DNA of 64,000 nt, from contig CAYRGQ010000002.1 of assembly GCA_964423925.1 (NCBI GenBank), positions 1 through 64,000 on the forward strand, read 5' to 3'. This stretch comes from CAYRGQ01 sp964423925 (GTDB taxonomy: Bacteria > Bacteroidota > Bacteroidia > Sphingobacteriales > Sphingobacteriaceae). Position 1 is the stretch's first letter; the number at the start of each line of letters is the position of its first letter. A program made the position numbers and the translations under genes. Of this stretch, positions 17,714 to 27,357 are shown piece by piece. The notes below the pieces were generated by a model. The model had not been told where the DNA came from, made no database searches, and worked only from the letters and a program-made list of their open reading frames with translations.

Positions 17714-18673
17714 ATGTTTTACCACGTTCAAAACCTCATAAATCCGATCGTCGATGACGAACCGGATCCATCGGCAGCCAACGCGCTGCAGGAAGGCCTC
17801 GGCGGCCAGTTCGGCGAGATGCGCACGATGATGCAGTTCCTGTTCCAAAGCTTCAATTTCCGCGGAGACGGCATTCCCTATCTTGATTTAATCCAAGGCA
17901 TTGGGCTAGAAGAGATCAGTCACGTGGAGTTAATTACGAAGACGATTTCACGCCTACTAGACGGTGCGCCCGGTTATACGGGAGGAAAATACGACGTCCC
18001 TGGCAAAGGCGGTACGGCCACGATGGACATGGCAAAGGAACAGAAGAATCCGCATCATTTCATCATGGGGGCTCAGGGAGCGTTGCCCGTGGATGCGTCG
18101 GGTAATCCGTGGAACGGTTCATGGGTGCATAATCATGGCAACCTTGTCCTGGACCTCATGGACAATCTCGTGTTGGAGTCGACCGGGCGCATCCAGAAAT
18201 CCCGGATTTACCAAATGTCGACCAACAAAACCCTACGTGCGACGATCTCATTTTTGATTGTGCGGGACGAGGCGCACCAGCTGGCTTTTGCAAAGGCTTT
18301 GGAGACCCTGGGTGTCGACTGGGCCAAAGTATTGCCCGTACCCAAGTTCGATTCCACGCAGTATCCGGAAGTGAAAAAGCTGATCGACGCGGGCGTCCAT
18401 CGCGAGCAGTACACGTTTCGGCTCGACGGCTCGGAGATGGACAAAATCTTCCGTGGCTCGGCTCCAACCAATGACGGAACGGAGCTCGTGACCCTGACGG
18501 AGCCTCGCAACTCCTACCCCAACCCCATTGCTCCCGAACGGCCCGAGGAGTTTGCACCCGGGCTGGATCCAGAGTTGCAAGCCATGGCCGATGCACTCGA
18601 CGAGTTCAAGGAGAAAACGTTGAAAGACATGGAGAAGAAAGCCGGTCCGAATCCGCGAAATAAGAAGAAATAG
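17714..18673 (+). CDS. Manganese catalase
   Basis: 319 residues of the ferritin-like non-haem catalase family, which disproportionates hydrogen peroxide at a di-manganese site in the cytosol. Metal-ligand segments are visible: a glutamate in GGQFGEMRTMMQFLFQ, the pair in GLEEISHVELIT, and glutamate plus histidine in RDEAHQLAFAKALE. The C-terminus is Lys-rich and probably flexible. It is a single-gene unit with an upstream dyad and a strong terminator. It opens the long stress-tolerance region to its right. Confidence 0.93.
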   Translation: MFYHVQNLINPIVDDEPDPSAANALQEGLGGQFGEMRTMMQFLFQSFNFRGDGIPYLDLIQGIGLEEISHVELITKTISRLLDGAPGYTGGKYDVPGKGGTATMDMAKEQKNPHHFIMGAQGALPVDASGNPWNGSWVHNHGNLVLDLMDNLVLESTGRIQKSRIYQMSTNKTLRATISFLIVRDEAHQLAFAKALETLGVDWAKVLPVPKFDSTQYPEVKKLIDAGVHREQYTFRLDGSEMDKIFRGSAPTNDGTELVTLTEPRNSYPNPIAPERPEEFAPGLDPELQAMADALDEFKEKTLKDMEKKAGPNPRNKKK

Positions 18674-18703
18674 TTGTTGAGTTAGTTTGATTTTGCTGGT
18701 ATG

Positions 18704-18732
18704 GGGCAACGCAATCCGCGTTGCCCTTTTTT
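18704..18732 (+). terminator. Rho-independent terminator of the catalase gene
   Basis: Perfect 9-bp GC-rich stem (GGGCAACGC / GCGTTGCCC), 5-nt loop, then six T. It begins 31 bp after the catalase stop. Confidence 0.92.
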
Positions 18733-18756
18733 GTGTCGGGACTTAACCTGGTGGGG

Positions 18757-19522
18757 CTAGATGATTTGCGCGTGGGGACGAATCTGCATGCTCACGACAT
18801 CGCAGCGTAAGGGCGTTGCCAAGCAATAATAAATGGCGACGGCAATATCCTCCGCTTTGAGCATTTCCAACGCCTCGATCTTTTGTTCCTGTCCGTCCCG
18901 GGGTTGCATGTCGGTGCCTACGGCTCCCGGTTCGATAAGCGTTATCTTAATGCCTAACCCGTTGACCTCCTTGCGAAGCGACTCCGAAAAGCCCTGCATG
19001 CCCGATTTGCTCGCCACGTATACCGAGCTGTTTTTTTCGCGCACGTCGGCACTCATCGAACCAATGTTGACGATGTGGCCTGCACCAACCGTCCGCATGC
19101 GGTCTATGGCTTTTCGGCTGCACGCCATTACGCCCAGTAGATTCGTTCGCAAAAGACATTCCCAATCGCTGTATTCGCCTTCGAGGATACTATCAAACGG
19201 CAATCCTGCGTTGTTGATCAGGATATCAAGTTGGCCAAATTGTTTGTCTGCCTCTCGGAATAAATTCGTGATCCCGGCCTCTGTCGCGATATCTGCAACC
19301 GCGCCGCGAAGTTGCCCACTCCCCCGCCCCGTCCGTTCAAAATCAGTCATCGTGTCCCGAATGGTTTCCTCATGTCGTCCGGCAATCAGCACGTCGTTAT
19401 CGCGTGCGAGCAGGAGCGCCGCTGCGCGTCCTATACCTGTGGTCCCCCCCCGTAATGACAATGCGTTTGCCCTGTACGGGCTGTAGCAGCTTATCATTTT
19501 GTATGGTTTTTAACGCTTCCAT
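18757..19522 (-). pseudogene. Short-chain dehydrogenase/reductase, frameshifted at a C8 tract
   Basis: The body is a classical SDR of about 250 residues: TTGIGRA of the cofactor loop, LINNAG, the active-site YVASK (Tyr-x3-Lys) and a C-terminal region ending IRPHAQII. The expected N-terminus (MEALKTIQNDK ... QGKRIVITGG) is encoded from an ATG at 19522, but it runs into the body in another frame. The + strand has eight C at 19444-19451, and seven would give an uninterrupted ITGGTTGIG. The intact start would overlap the end of the preceding gene by 29 bp, suggesting translational coupling. It is a real mutation, a phase-variable tract or a homopolymer sequencing error; I cannot tell which. Confidence 0.75.
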
Positions 19523-21817
19523 AGTCGTTCGTTTTTAGTGTATGTTCTTCATTTTGGTCGACCTTGCTCCATGCGACAAACACCTGCTGTCCGCCGGCGA
19601 GCTCAAAGTACGGGATATCGTCCTCGTCGTGTGCCACCATCACCGCGCCTTGACGTTCGGCAGAAATGCGAATGTCGGCCGTGCGGTCTGCCTGCGCTAT
19701 ATCGATGCGTAGCACGTAAAGCCTGTAACGCATACGATTACTGCCCATCACCTGAAACGAAACTTGTCCGTGTCCCGTTTCCCGTGCGGTGACTGGGTAA
19801 TCCACGAATAGCATGCACGCCCCGTTTGCGATAGCGAAGTAATGCCGGGGTACCACGGCGAACGGGAAACCCGCACCGTAAACCTCCTGCCCGACGGCAC
19901 CCGCGGGCTCCCAGCCCATGGTGACGTCCTCCAGCGGGGCGAGCAGGTCGCGATCTATCTCGCCGGTCTTCACCTCGTCCGACAGCATGCTTTCAGGCAA
20001 CTTATTCGGGTAATAATAGGCCATCCGGTGTACGGCGTGACGGATAAACTCCGGTAATAGCACGGATACGGCGGAGGGCACAGGAGCGTCCCCAGCCATC
20101 GTTAGGTATTCGTGGAAAGCAGCGAGCACCTCCCCTTCCTCATACACGGCTGTGTATGGTGCATCGCTCAAGGGGAAAAGGCTGAAGAAGTGTGGAAAGT
20201 GCTTACCGTTGCCGTAACGGCACTCCCACAGGGCCATGTTTCTAAATAAGCCAGCTAAAAACAGGTAACTTAAATCCAGGAAATGGCTATCATGGGTTAT
20301 CTGCCATAGACGCATCATGGCTACGGCAGCTAGCGCCGTATTGTTTGCTTGATAGAAAAGGTCAAAGCCGAGGTGCTGGAGTTGCGCCGCTGCTGCTTTT
20401 GCCTCTTCCAGGTATGTCCGGTCGCCCGTCAATTCCCACGCTTGGATCATGACGAGCGCGTATAACCCGCCCACGTCTTTTTCGCCTCCGGCCCCCGGCT
20501 TTGCCTCTGCTTTGATAGCTTCCAGGGTTTTCATATGGTAGAAAATGGGCCATTCGTAGTTGAAATGACGACCAACCTTAACGGCATAATCGAGCGACCT
20601 GCGAAACAACTTGCCTGCCCGCTCATCCCCGGCCCCGGCCAATCGGGACAGGTTGAGCAGTGCGTGATAGAGGTACCACGAGTCCATGACCATGGGGCGC
20701 TTTTGTTCCTCGCTTTCATCCAAATCATGCTCGACGGCCAACAGCCACCGCTGTATGGTTCCGATATCCATATTGTAAAAGCCCTCAAGCCCCTCGTCGA
20801 GCTCCGCAATGATAGGCATGTCTGTTGATGCCCAACCCGCATATTCGATCATAGGTACCATCACAGCCAGTTGCACCATGCTTTCTGGTGGCGTTTTGTA
20901 GTCCGAGGCATACGCGTTTAAGTAAGCATGGCCATCGCGAAAGGACCAGCACCCTTTGTGGTTAGCCAACTGTTCGGCCGAAGCCTTGGCCAAACCGGGG
21001 TAGTCGTGATACTTTGTTGGGGGTTGGGGAAGTTGCATGTATACCTGTGCCAACAGCTGCAAAAATTGCTTGGCCAACGGCGCCGGCTGCGTCGGCACCG
21101 GGTCGGCTAAGACGACATACGCGTCGCCGATTGTGTATTCTCGGCCCGCGTGCAGTACTTTTTCGCCGGTGGGCGGTAGCGAGAATCCGAGTTCTGGTCC
21201 TCGGCCGCCTACGCTGTCACCCAGGTTGGTTTCCGTATCTTCGCAATAGGCATTTAGCGCCGTCAAGTTCTGAAAGTAAAACACCGATGCCCGCAAAGGG
21301 TCGCGGATAAACTAAAATGCATTAGCCCGCTGCGTGTGCCTACTTGCGACACGTGAATGTCGGCCAACGTACGCCCAATTCCGCCGTCGGGGTCGATAAG
21401 AAGGAGGTCCTTTGGCCAATTAGGAATTGCCAGCTCCCTTTTTGGGGTGAATTGTGTGGTGTATCGAAGCGTGGGCGATTCGCCCGCTGCTTCGTGGGTT
21501 ACGGTCACCCGGAAGTGCCCAATGATGGAATCCAGCATGTAGCTAGCCGTATGACCATGTGCTTCGTAATCTAATACGACGAAATCGTTCGCCGGCGTGT
21601 ACGCCACGCGACAGGCTAACGTCCCCCCACCCGCCACTTCGAGGCAGATGACAGCGGAATCGTCCGTAACTAGGAGTTGCACACCGCCCGAAGCAAAGGG
21701 CGTTTCGAGGTGCATGGCATCGGTTTTGGCGTTTACGGCAGCGGCCAGTTTGTAGGCGCTAGCGGTAATGGGGTTTGGTATTGCGTTTTCCGTGGGGCTA
21801 TCAAGGGTCTTGGTCAT
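19494..21817 (-). pseudogene. Large (alpha/alpha)-barrel-like protein, apparently split by one frameshift
   Basis: Two reading frames meet near 21297-21315. The first (from ATG 21817) is beta-rich and ends in GTRSGLMHFSL. The second continues RDPLRASVFYFQNLTALNAY without its own ATG, since its only start would be TTG. One added base would give a continuous protein of about 775 residues. The second part is helix-rich with repeating Trp/Tyr helical hairpins (WSFRDGHAYLNAY, DSWYLYHALLNLSRLAGAGD), like six-hairpin glycosidase or epimerase folds. I do not recognise the family. It sits between an MFS transporter and the SDR, and the three may form a small sugar-handling operon. The initiator Met at 21865 is less likely than 21817. 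Confidence 0.65.
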
Positions 21818-21887
21818 ACGTGAAGATTGTGGTTTGTTTATGCAATCGTACTGATGACAATCCACACGCTTTTTCGTTCGCCTTTTT

Positions 21888-23378
21888 TTATTTACTCTCT
21901 TGTTTTGCCTCGTCCGCGCGTTTGCGGCGTTTGATAATGGCGCGCAACTGGTTGTTCAAAGTGATGAGGTTTCCGACGATCATGGCGTCTTTCATTCCGC
22001 TTCTGAATCGGGTGCGCATGATTCGTCGTATGACGCCTGGTTCCACTTCGCCGGTTTCCTTCACTAGGCTAAGCCAACGCAGCGATATTAGCGCCAATAT
22101 TGCCCCGATCAGAAACAGGAAATTCCATTGATGCAGGGATACGAGCCTCACCACGCGGTCAACCGTGGGCCCGTGCCATTCAAACGTGATGGCGAGGGTT
22201 CGGTCAGCAAAATAATCCGCCAAGATACCGCCTACTATCGGGCCTAAGGCCGAAAACGCCGAGGTAATGATGTTGCGGACGGACAAGTAGACAATAGCGT
22301 CGGCATTAGGCGCCAGTTTCAGCCCGATGTTGGTAAGGGCGAGGTTGATGCCCGCCGTGGCAGCACCGCTAAATACGTGGATGAGCACAAGTAGCGCTAG
22401 GTTCAGATAGTCAGCACGATATAAACCTACAAATACCCAGCCCACGATACAGGCAATATATATAGGCGCGCTGACGGAAATAATGCTCTTGTTGCTGTAC
22501 CGATCCGATAGTACGCCCCACATGCGCAATGTGGCAATACTGGATAGCTGCCCGATGACGGTGAGGACAATGACGTAGGAAAGTGGCAAACCAAGACCCT
22601 GCAGCATGAATACCATGAAGAACGGTGTGGCAATATTCAACGCAAATACCCAAGCCGAATTAAAAACTAGCAGGCGTCGGAAGTTTTCGTTCTTTAGTGG
22701 CAACCGAAAGAGTGTGGTTAGCCGTTCGGTCGACAAATAAGACTGAGGTTCGGGCGCCCTTGACAACAAGTAGGAACCAATAAGACCAACAACTCCGCCT
22801 GCTATGTAGAATGAGGCGAACGCGGTCAGCTCGTATGCTGGATGTCGCGACCGGATAAAATCCAACAGCAAAGCAAGCAACACGCTTAGCCCCACATTGA
22901 GGGTTTGGGTGTAACTGCTTCGTCGCGAAAAATATGTACCCAGAATGCGTTCGGGAATCATGTCCTTCATCCAGGAGTTCCAGCTTAATCCCGAAATTGA
23001 GCTAAAAAGGTGGTGGATTAACAGAAAGAAGATGAAGGTGCCGACCGAGGTCGCGTCGTTTAGTAAGATCAAGCCACCTAACACCACCAAAGGAATTCGG
23101 CCCAATACAATACCGTACACCGCAATGGCACGTCGGTTTTGGTAGCGCTGGACCAGCATGACCGAAAGGATCTGAAACAAGTTTGCCAACATAGGCAATG
23201 CGGCCAGCAATCCGATCTGGATGTTATTGGCACCCAGCAACAAGGCCAAAGCGACCAGGAAGGCACCTCCAGTGAGTGACACCATAGTCTCGGATGCGAG
23301 ACCATCCCATATCACCATGCGCAGACCACGCTGCACGTCCTGTTCCGTTAGCGGTTCCTGTTGAGGTTTCAATATCAT
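21888..23378 (-). CDS. Major facilitator superfamily transporter
   Basis: About 496 residues from ATG 23378. The in-frame start at 23444 would add a non-hydrophobic Arg-rich leader. About 11-12 hydrophobic helices are visible, in two halves separated by a loop around 200-230 (RAPEPQSYLSTERLTTLFR). The N-terminal half contains FLVALALLLGANNIQIGLLA and a motif-A-like loop near QRYQNRRAI. The C-terminal tail is basic. The substrate is unknown. It is upstream of, and on the same strand as, the frameshifted (alpha/alpha) protein and the SDR, which suggests sugar-related uptake or export. Confidence 0.85.
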   Translation of the reverse strand: MILKPQQEPLTEQDVQRGLRMVIWDGLASETMVSLTGGAFLVALALLLGANNIQIGLLAALPMLANLFQILSVMLVQRYQNRRAIAVYGIVLGRIPLVVLGGLILLNDATSVGTFIFFLLIHHLFSSISGLSWNSWMKDMIPERILGTYFSRRSSYTQTLNVGLSVLLALLLDFIRSRHPAYELTAFASFYIAGGVVGLIGSYLLSRAPEPQSYLSTERLTTLFRLPLKNENFRRLLVFNSAWVFALNIATPFFMVFMLQGLGLPLSYVIVLTVIGQLSSIATLRMWGVLSDRYSNKSIISVSAPIYIACIVGWVFVGLYRADYLNLALLVLIHVFSGAATAGINLALTNIGLKLAPNADAIVYLSVRNIITSAFSALGPIVGGILADYFADRTLAITFEWHGPTVDRVVRLVSLHQWNFLFLIGAILALISLRWLSLVKETGEVEPGVIRRIMRTRFRSGMKDAMIVGNLITLNNQLRAIIKRRKRADEAKQESK

Positions 23379-23450
23379 AAAACAACACCTATCCAGCCTA
23401 ACCTCCACATGCAAGAGGCGGTACCTTGGTATCGTAGCAAGCAATGCTCA

Positions 23451-26123
23451 CTATTCCGCCTGCATGCGTTTAAGCAGTTTTTTCAAATCAATTCCGCGGC
23501 CGAGCACCGCCTTGAAAATGTCTCCTTCGGACATCACGCGTTCCAACGCGTTTTCCATAGTAAAATCAGTGATTTCCAGCCCTTTTTTCACCTCTTCCCA
23601 GTATAGCGGCATGGATACGGTGGCACCGGGTTTGGGGCGAACCGAATAGGGTGCAGCCAAGGTTGCCGCGGGGCGGTTTTGCAGATAGTCGATGTAAATT
23701 TTTCCCTTGCGCCGTTTTGTCATCCGTTCGATGCTGGTAAAGCTAAATTCCGCATCCACTTGGGTGGCCACCCATTTGGCAAACAGCTGAGATTGCTCAT
23801 ACGAGTATTTATTGCCGAAAGGGACATAAATGTGCAAACCAGTCGAGCCCGACGTTTTGCAATAACTCGGCACGTTTGCGTCCTCCAACAGGGCGTGGAT
23901 GGCTTTCGCTACTTCAATGACTTGGTCAAACGTATTCCCGGTATCCGGATCCAAGTCGAGCAGGCACCACGTGGGGTGGTCTGGCTTCGCGATCGTACTG
24001 CTCCACGGGTTTAGTTCGATCGTTCCCAAGTTGGCCATGTACAGTAAGGTCGCCTGGTCATTGCAGAGCATATAGTTTTTAAGCTGGCGTTCCCCTTTGG
24101 AACGATACGGATATTTTTCCACCCAATCGGGGGCGGTGTCGGTAACGTCCTTTTGGTAGAAACTTTTGCCTTTTATACCGTCGGGAAAACGGTTGAGTGA
24201 CTGCGGCCGGTTCTTCAGGTACGGGAGGATGTATTTTGATATGTTGGCGTAGTATTCGACCATATCGCCCTTCGTGTAGCCTACATCCGGCCAATAAACT
24301 TTATCTAAATTCGTGAACGTGAGTGATTTTCCGCCTACCTTGCGCACGAGCTTTTTATCATCGCGACCGGCGAACGCCAGCTTGGCATTGCGCTTTGTTT
24401 TGTTCGTGTCACCGCGTGCGTCTGCAGACGGCTGCGCGCGCTCTGCCACGACATTTTTGGGGTCCTTATCTTCCCGAATGCCCAAAAAAGCCGGGTGGCG
24501 AAATACCCCCTCAGGTGTCACTTCTGTATAGCGGACTTCGCAAACCAATGATGGCCGCAGCCAGACTGCCTCGGCTTTGCCGGCTCCATAATTAAAATGG
24601 GAACGCTTGTCGTAAAAGGCTTCCCCGGCAAAGGGGCTGGTTTTGCGTACCAACGGCTTAAAGCGTGCCAACAATTCCTGCTGCTCCTTATCCGAAAAAC
24701 CTGTGCCTACTTTCCCCACGTATTGGAGTTTATCCGCCTTGTAAACGCCGAGAAGCAAGGAACTGAATGCTTTTGACGTACCCTTGTTGCGGGTGTAACC
24801 CCCAATAACGACCTCCTGGCGGCTCTGCAACTTGACTTTCAACCAGTCTTTCGAACGATCGCCCGGGCGGTAGACGCTATCGGAACGTTTAGCAATCATG
24901 CCCTCGAGACCTAATTTTTCTGCTGCGTCGAGAAACGCAACGCCTTCGGCTTGTACACTGTATCCGATGCGGATGATCCCCTTGGCCGGCACTATGGATT
25001 GCAATACCGACTTGCGATCCGACAAGGGCAGTTTGGTTAAATCCTTGCCTTCGTACCAGAGTAGGTCGAACACGTAATAAGCTAGTTGTCCGTCGCTGGC
25101 ATCTCGCCAGTTCTGAAGTGCGTTGAAATTCGCCACGCCGTTCTCGTCAATCGCAACTACTTCGCCATCGACTACCGCGCGAATCCCCCATTCCTGAATC
25201 GCATCGAAGACAGGCGGGAATTTTTCCGCAAAGGACTTGCCATTACGGGATTCCAACGCCACATAGTCGCCATCCCTGCTGGCTATCGCGCGGTAACCAT
25301 CCCTCTTGACTTCAAATTCCCAGCTAGCGTCGTCAAACGGCTCGTCCACCAGCGTCGCGAGCATGGGCGATACGGTTTGCGGCCGCTTGGCTGGCTTGGC
25401 TCTTGCGACGATGGCTTTGGCGTCACGGGAGCCTGCCTTGTTCGGTTGCGCGGAGGTCTGGTCAAGCTGTTGCTGCACGCTTCCCGTCACGGTTTGCTCC
25501 GTTTTTCGCTTTTGTTTTGCTTGGGCTTTCCTTTTGGAAGCTTTTTTTTCCGAACCCGCTATTTCGTCTAGCGTCTTCTTTGACAGTACCGATTTATCCA
25601 GCTGCGTTACGTCAGTGTCGCTGGCATGCCGGTCATCGTGCTTGATGAGCAGCCACGCATGCTGCTCATCGGTTTTCATCCGTACCAGCGCGAATTCCCC
25701 TTTAAGCTTTTTACCTTTGAGCAAAAGCTTGATTGATCCTGACTTAAGTTGTTTGGCGACAGCTGATTCCAGTGTTTTCTTGTCACCCTTAACCCCAATG
25801 GGCTCATAGGTGCCCTGATCCCACACGATGACGGTGCCTGCGCCATAATTCCCCTTGGGGATGATGCCCTCGAAGTCCTTATAGTCGAAGGGATGGTCCT
25901 CTACCTCCACCGCTAACCGTTTGTCTTGCGGGTTGAGGGATGGACCCTTGGGAACGGCCCAACTTTTAAGCACGCCACGAAGCTCTAGCCGAAAATCATA
26001 ATGCAGACGCGAAGCATGGTGTTTTTGCACGACAAAGTGCAAGCTGCTATCGGTTGATTTCCCACCTTTGGGTTCGGGCGTGGTGGATAGCGTACGTTTT
26101 TTTTTGTAGGCAGCGAGTGGCAT
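23451..26123 (-). CDS. ligD: ATP-dependent DNA ligase D (non-homologous end joining)
   Basis: 890 residues with three modules. The N-terminal 3'-phosphoesterase (about 10-190) carries HHASRLHYDFRLE at 35-47. A basic linker (about 195-245) leads to the ATP-dependent ligase (about 255-555) with the adenylated lysine in EVKRDG (Lys273) and GLEGMIAKR. The C-terminal archaeo-eukaryotic primase-type polymerase (about 600-885) has LDLDPD as metal motif. This PE-ligase-polymerase order is common in Bacteroidota, unlike the mycobacterial order. It lies 12 bp downstream of Ku on the same strand, so the two form an end-joining operon that repairs double-strand breaks, useful in non-dividing or desiccated cells. 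Confidence 0.96.
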   Translation of the reverse strand: MPLAAYKKKRTLSTTPEPKGGKSTDSSLHFVVQKHHASRLHYDFRLELRGVLKSWAVPKGPSLNPQDKRLAVEVEDHPFDYKDFEGIIPKGNYGAGTVIVWDQGTYEPIGVKGDKKTLESAVAKQLKSGSIKLLLKGKKLKGEFALVRMKTDEQHAWLLIKHDDRHASDTDVTQLDKSVLSKKTLDEIAGSEKKASKRKAQAKQKRKTEQTVTGSVQQQLDQTSAQPNKAGSRDAKAIVARAKPAKRPQTVSPMLATLVDEPFDDASWEFEVKRDGYRAIASRDGDYVALESRNGKSFAEKFPPVFDAIQEWGIRAVVDGEVVAIDENGVANFNALQNWRDASDGQLAYYVFDLLWYEGKDLTKLPLSDRKSVLQSIVPAKGIIRIGYSVQAEGVAFLDAAEKLGLEGMIAKRSDSVYRPGDRSKDWLKVKLQSRQEVVIGGYTRNKGTSKAFSSLLLGVYKADKLQYVGKVGTGFSDKEQQELLARFKPLVRKTSPFAGEAFYDKRSHFNYGAGKAEAVWLRPSLVCEVRYTEVTPEGVFRHPAFLGIREDKDPKNVVAERAQPSADARGDTNKTKRNAKLAFAGRDDKKLVRKVGGKSLTFTNLDKVYWPDVGYTKGDMVEYYANISKYILPYLKNRPQSLNRFPDGIKGKSFYQKDVTDTAPDWVEKYPYRSKGERQLKNYMLCNDQATLLYMANLGTIELNPWSSTIAKPDHPTWCLLDLDPDTGNTFDQVIEVAKAIHALLEDANVPSYCKTSGSTGLHIYVPFGNKYSYEQSQLFAKWVATQVDAEFSFTSIERMTKRRKGKIYIDYLQNRPAATLAAPYSVRPKPGATVSMPLYWEEVKKGLEITDFTMENALERVMSEGDIFKAVLGRGIDLKKLLKRMQAE

Positions 26124-26135
26124 GGGTCGGAAAAA

Positions 26136-26888
26136 TTAAGCGAGACTGGCTTTGAGTTGTTCGAGGAGGTCCGCCGACTGCGTACGAGATTTTTTGAGTT
26201 TTCGTACCGTCGGCTGCTTGCCGCGGGCTTTGGCACGTATCAGCTTCAACAGCTCTTTGCTATATTCGTCTTTGTAGTCCCCGACGTTGAAGTCGCCGCC
26301 GTGCTGTTTAATTAGTTTCACGGCCATGTCCATCTCTGCCTTGGATACCGTTACCAGCGACACGCCTACATTATCCGCGGGTCGAACCTGTTCGTGGAAA
26401 CGCAAGCGGTTAAGCAACAGCAAACCTTCATGGGGACGGATAATGGCTAGGTTTTCGGTATTTCGCATCACGAAAGTGGTCAGCGCGGCTTTCTTGGTTT
26501 TCATCAGCGCGCGGTACAGGAGCGAGTAAGCTTTCTCCCCGCCCTTTTGCGGGCTGAGGTAGTACGGCGATTCAAAATAGATGCTGTCGATGTCCGCTTC
26601 CTTGACAAAGGACTGCAAGTTGATCATCTTGGTTTTTTCAGGACTGGCTTCCTCAAAATCCGAATCTTCCAAGACGATATATCGATCTTTGAGATAGTGG
26701 GCTTTGACGATGTCATCCCAGTCCACTTCCTTGCCGGTTCGCTCGTTGACACGCTTATAACGGACCCGGTCTAGCGATTTCCGTTCCAACAGGTCAAAAT
26801 CAGGTCGGCTTTCTTGCGTAGCACTGTATATTTTGACGGGAATGTTTACAAGCCCAAAACCGATGGCTCCAGTCCAGATTGCCCTCAT
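26136..26888 (-). CDS. ku: Ku protein, DNA end-binding partner of LigD
   Basis: 250 residues, the usual bacterial Ku length. It opens MRAIWTGAIGFGLVNIPVK, which is characteristic of the family, and continues with a Ku core beta-barrel (GKEVDWDDIVKAHYL, TFVMRNTENLAIIRP). The tail is short and basic (RGKQPTVRKLKKS) and could contact LigD or DNA. Homodimeric Ku threads onto broken ends and recruits LigD, whose gene follows 12 bp later. The 229 bp upstream, to the next plus-strand gene, shows no exact promoter match. Confidence 0.96.
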   Translation of the reverse strand: MRAIWTGAIGFGLVNIPVKIYSATQESRPDFDLLERKSLDRVRYKRVNERTGKEVDWDDIVKAHYLKDRYIVLEDSDFEEASPEKTKMINLQSFVKEADIDSIYFESPYYLSPQKGGEKAYSLLYRALMKTKKAALTTFVMRNTENLAIIRPHEGLLLLNRLRFHEQVRPADNVGVSLVTVSKAEMDMAVKLIKQHGGDFNVGDYKDEYSKELLKLIRAKARGKQPTVRKLKKSRTQSADLLEQLKASLA

Positions 26889-27117
26889 AGTTTTCGTTTT
26901 ACATTATTAACACCCATTATGGCGAATCGTTTGCTACTGAAGGTTTCCAGTGGCCCCGGCCAATTCATACCATCGAAGCATAGCCCTGCAATTATTTTAA
27001 GGGAATACAGAACAAAGGCGGGGCGGAAACTGTCCCCAAACAGAACGTCCTCCGCAGATCGGCGCATATGCACCGGCACGGCAATATTGTATTCGCATCA
27101 CTTAAACAGAGGTAACC

Positions 27118-27273
27118 ATGAAAAATTTTGATCCCAACAAGCCCTTGGACCCAGGGGCGGACGAAAACGACAAAGACGCCAAAGAAGAACGAGATCGAAA
27201 ACTGGATGAGCAGTTGGAAGAAAGTTTTCCTGCCAGCGACCCGCCAGGCTATGTCGAGTCTGAAGACGAGTGA
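27118..27273 (+). CDS. Small acidic protein with FPASDPP motif
   Basis: 51 residues, very charged and mostly without predicted structure: MKNFDPNKPLDPGAD, then a helical KEERDRKLDEQLEESF, ending FPASDPPGYVESEDE. Short proteins with a conserved (E)SFPASDPP tail occur in several phyla and have no known function. The gene has a clear ATG after an AGAGGTAACC leader, and the codon usage is plausible. It lies 90 bp upstream of the alcohol dehydrogenase and is probably co-transcribed with it. Confidence 0.7.
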   Translation: MKNFDPNKPLDPGADENDKDAKEERDRKLDEQLEESFPASDPPGYVESEDE

Positions 27274-27357
27274 GGGTTGATTCACAAACACCGCTTGCTA
27301 GCAAGGCACCAGCCTTCTGGCACAAGCAATAATTATATAGAAGCACGAAAAAAGGAA

